NCBI GenBank assembly: GCA_002189035.1
Contig: NEEC01000024.1
Span: 1-64,000 of the forward strand
DNA: 64,000 nucleotides
Source: Utricularia gibba
Taxonomy: Eukaryota; Streptophyta; Magnoliopsida; Lamiales; Lentibulariaceae
Direction of reading: 5' to 3'
Positions within the stretch are counted from its first letter, which is position 1. The number at the start of each line of letters is the position of its first letter. Shown in pieces: positions 62,453-64,000 of this stretch. A model generated the notes under the pieces. It was not told the DNA's origin. It saw nothing but the letters and a program-made list of their open reading frames with translations, and ran no database searches. The translations under genes were made by a program, and so were the position numbers.

Positions 62453-63040
62453 CGGCAAAAAACTTGATGCATTTCTTAACGTTGGGTTTTAATTGGCTGC
62501 CTACATGGTTTCTCAAGGAAAAGCTTGTCGTTTTTGGGCGGGTGATGTCGTTGTGAACTTCGTTCTGACCCAAGGTTCGGTCTGACTCCTTTGCCACATC
62601 GGGTCCTACTCGACGAAAATCGTGATGCACTTATTGAAGTTAGGATGTCATAAGCACCCAAAATGGTTTTCTCAACCGCATGCTTTATATCTGAGGAGGC
62701 GCTCTCGTGGGGCAACGGTATCGAGAAGGAGGTCGAGTCGAGCTCGGGCCCATAGTCATTTGTAGCTCGGCAAAAAACTTGATGCATTTCTTAACGTTGG
62801 GTTTTAATTGGCTGCCTACATGGTTTCTCAAGGAAAAGCTTGTCGTTTTTGGGCGGGTGATGTCGTTGTGAACTTCGTTCTGACCCAAGGTTCGGTCTGA
62901 CTCCTTTTTCCACATCGGGTCCTACTCGACGAAATCGTGATGCACTTATTGAAGTTAGGATGTCATAAGCACCCAAAATGGTTTTCTCAACCGCATGCTT
63001 TATATCTGAGGAGGCGCTCTCGTGGGGCAACGGTATCGAG

Positions 63041-63145
63041 AAGGAGGTCGGTCGCTGTCATTATTGAAGTTGGGTTTTAATTGGCTGCCTACATGGTTTC
63101 TCAAGGAAAAGCTTGTCGTTTTTGGGCAAGGTTCGGTCTGACTGG
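63041..63145 (+). repeat. Half-to-half switch unit
   Basis: Half A proceeds to GGAGGTCGGTCGCTGTCAT, then enters TATTGAAGTT, which belongs to half B, and leaves as GGGTTTTAATTGGC, which belongs to half A. The exit occurs exactly where GTTAGG of half B and GTTGGG of half A are homologous. Later TTTTTGGGC joins AAGGTTCGGTCTGACTGGG and TTACTCGACG, losing most of the end of half B. Confidence 0.85.
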
Positions 63146-63228
63146 GTTACTCGACGAAAATCGTGATGCACTTATTGAAGTTAGGATGTCATAAGCACCC
63201 AAAATGGTTTTCTCAACCGCATGCTTTA

Positions 63229-63310
63229 TATTGAGGAGGCGCTCTCGTGGGGGTATCGAGAAGCGAGTCGAGCTCTAGTCGTGGCTCGGCAAAAAACTTG
63301 ATGCAGTTGG
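63229..63310 (+). repeat. Multiply deleted half-unit A
   Basis: CTCGTGGGGGTATCGAGAAG lacks CAACG. GCGAGTCGAGCTCTAGTCG lacks GGGCCCA and CATTT. GATGCAGTTGGG lacks TTTCTTAAC. The order of segments is unchanged. Confidence 0.87.
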
Positions 63311-63539
63311 GTTTTAATTGGCTGCCTACATGGTTTCTCAAGGAAAAGCTTGTCGTTTTTGGCGGGTGATGTCGTTGTGAACTTCGTTCTGACCCAAGTT
63401 CGGTCTGACTCCTTTTTCCACATCGGGTCCTACTCGACGAAAATCGTGATGCACTTATTGAAGTTAGGATGTCATAAGCACCCAAAATGGTTTTCTCAAC
63501 CGCATGCTTTATATCTGAGGAGGCGCTCTCGTGGGGCAA

Positions 63540-63572
63540 CGGTGCAGGAGGTTCTTAAACTTGGGTTGGGTT
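63540..63572 (+). repeat. Unit lacking most of half-unit A (260-bp spacing)
   Basis: GGCAACGGTGCAGGAGG joins TTCTTAAACTTGGG directly, losing the GTCGAG, GAGCTC and GATGCAT parts. The distance between flanking GACCCAA motifs is 260 bp (63,391 to 63,651). Confidence 0.88.
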
Positions 63573-63792
63573 TTAATTGGCTGCCTACATGGTTTCTCAA
63601 GGAAAAGCTTGTCGTTTTTGGGCGGGTGATGTCGTTGTGAACTTCGTTCTGACCCAAGGTTCGGTCTGACTCCTTTGCCACATCGGGTCCTACTCGACGA
63701 AAATCGTGATGCACTTATTGAAGTTAGGATGTCATGAGCACCCAAAATGGTTTTCTCAACCGCATGCTTTATATCTGAGGAGGCGCTCTCGT

Positions 63793-64000
63793 GGGGGTAT
63801 TCGAGTCGAGCTCGGGCCCATAGTCAAAAAAACTTGATGCATTTCTTAACGTTGGGTTTTAATTGGCTGCCTACATGGTTTCTCAAGGAAAAGCTTGTCG
63901 TCCGTTGTGGTTCTGACCCAAGGTTCGGTCTGAGTCACTTCGTGATGCACTTACGGTATGCGAGGAATATCGTCGAGTCGAGCTTAGTCATTTGTTCGGC
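63793..64000 (+). repeat. Degenerate right-edge units
   Basis: GTGGGGGTATTCGAGTCGAG lacks CAACGG and GAAGGAGG, and TAGTCAAAAAAACTTG lacks TTTGTGGCTCGGC. At about 63,899 GTCGTCCGTTGTGG joins TTCTGACCC, losing the middle of half B. The final 75 bases contain GTCTGAGTCACTTCGTGATG, ACTTACGGTATGCGAGG, and AATATCGTCGAGTCGAGC in shuffled order. The window ends inside half A at TCGGC. Confidence 0.85.

Larger units (their letters stand above)
1..64000 (+). repeat. 315-bp satellite DNA array, head to tail, filling the window
   Basis: About 210 units were counted by following the recurring junction between GACCCAA and CCACATCGGG. Every unit I followed runs in the same direction and abuts the next; I saw no unrelated insert, inverted unit or low-complexity tract. 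A complete unit is 315 bp and about 49% GC. It normally holds one GCATGC, one GAGCTC, one GGGCCC, one ATGCAT and one AAGCTT, so HindIII digestion should give a 315-bp ladder. Units differ by substitutions at a few recurrent sites and by small deletions at a few fixed phases. Long tandem arrays of this unit size are known from plant and animal heterochromatin. I do not recognise the family. A chromosomal role such as centromere or subtelomere is inference and is not shown by the sequence. Confidence 0.99.

Noticed and set aside
1-64000. CRISPR array or bacterial origin
   Set aside because: There are no short repeats with unique spacers. The whole 315-bp unit repeats without unique sequence between copies, and no bacterial gene is present.
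1-64000. Ribosomal DNA intergenic spacer subrepeats
   Set aside because: No rRNA gene sequence occurs in 64 kb, and intergenic spacer subrepeat arrays are normally a few kb between rRNA genes.

Overview
The whole 64 kb window is one continuous, head-to-tail array of a single satellite DNA family. The full-length unit is 315 bp (for example 398-712) with about 49% GC (154 of 315 bases, hand count). I counted about 210 units by eye, all in the same orientation. The mean spacing is about 304 bp because many units carry small deletions. I find no protein-coding gene, RNA gene, transposon, CRISPR array or microsatellite. Every open reading frame I examined is a repeated accident of the satellite, helped by 315 being divisible by 3. 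The setting is a eukaryotic heterochromatic array (centromeric, pericentromeric, subtelomeric or a knob). A plant is my best guess, but that is inference. I do not recognise the family and cannot name the species.

Layout. 1-306: left-edge unit carrying a GATAAG/CAGGTGG variant typical of the far right. 307-26,027: block I, a mix of full-length units and units shortened at one junction. About 19.1-20.0 kb: deletion-rich units. 25,905-26,290: shuffled units. 26,291-36,960: block II, dominated by units lacking about 10 bp at the junction. 36,961-39,370: degenerate zone with scattered insertions and shuffled pieces. 39,371-42,561: block III, about ten nearly full-length units. 42,562-42,605: a perfect 22-bp tandem duplication. 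42,606-62,334: block IV, which keeps the junction but carries other variants (TTTTTCC, CATAAG, short GTGCTTATT forms), with a nested GGGTGCTAC subdomain at 44.1-54.95 kb. 62,335-64,000: increasingly rearranged units up to the window edge.

Main observations. (1) The 315-bp unit is itself a diverged dimer of two half-units of 157 and 158 bp; an ungapped 60-bp stretch matches at 42 of 60 positions with a constant 158-bp offset. (2) Deletions concentrate at a few fixed phases of the unit, not at random. (3) Several independent markers change together between 36.9 and 42.9 kb, across the degenerate zone, which suggests two separately homogenised arrays meeting there or an assembly join. (4) Shuffled units look like template switching at short homologies, or like consensus errors; raw reads would decide. 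Nothing here supports a new gene system. The interest lies in the architecture and evolution of the satellite.
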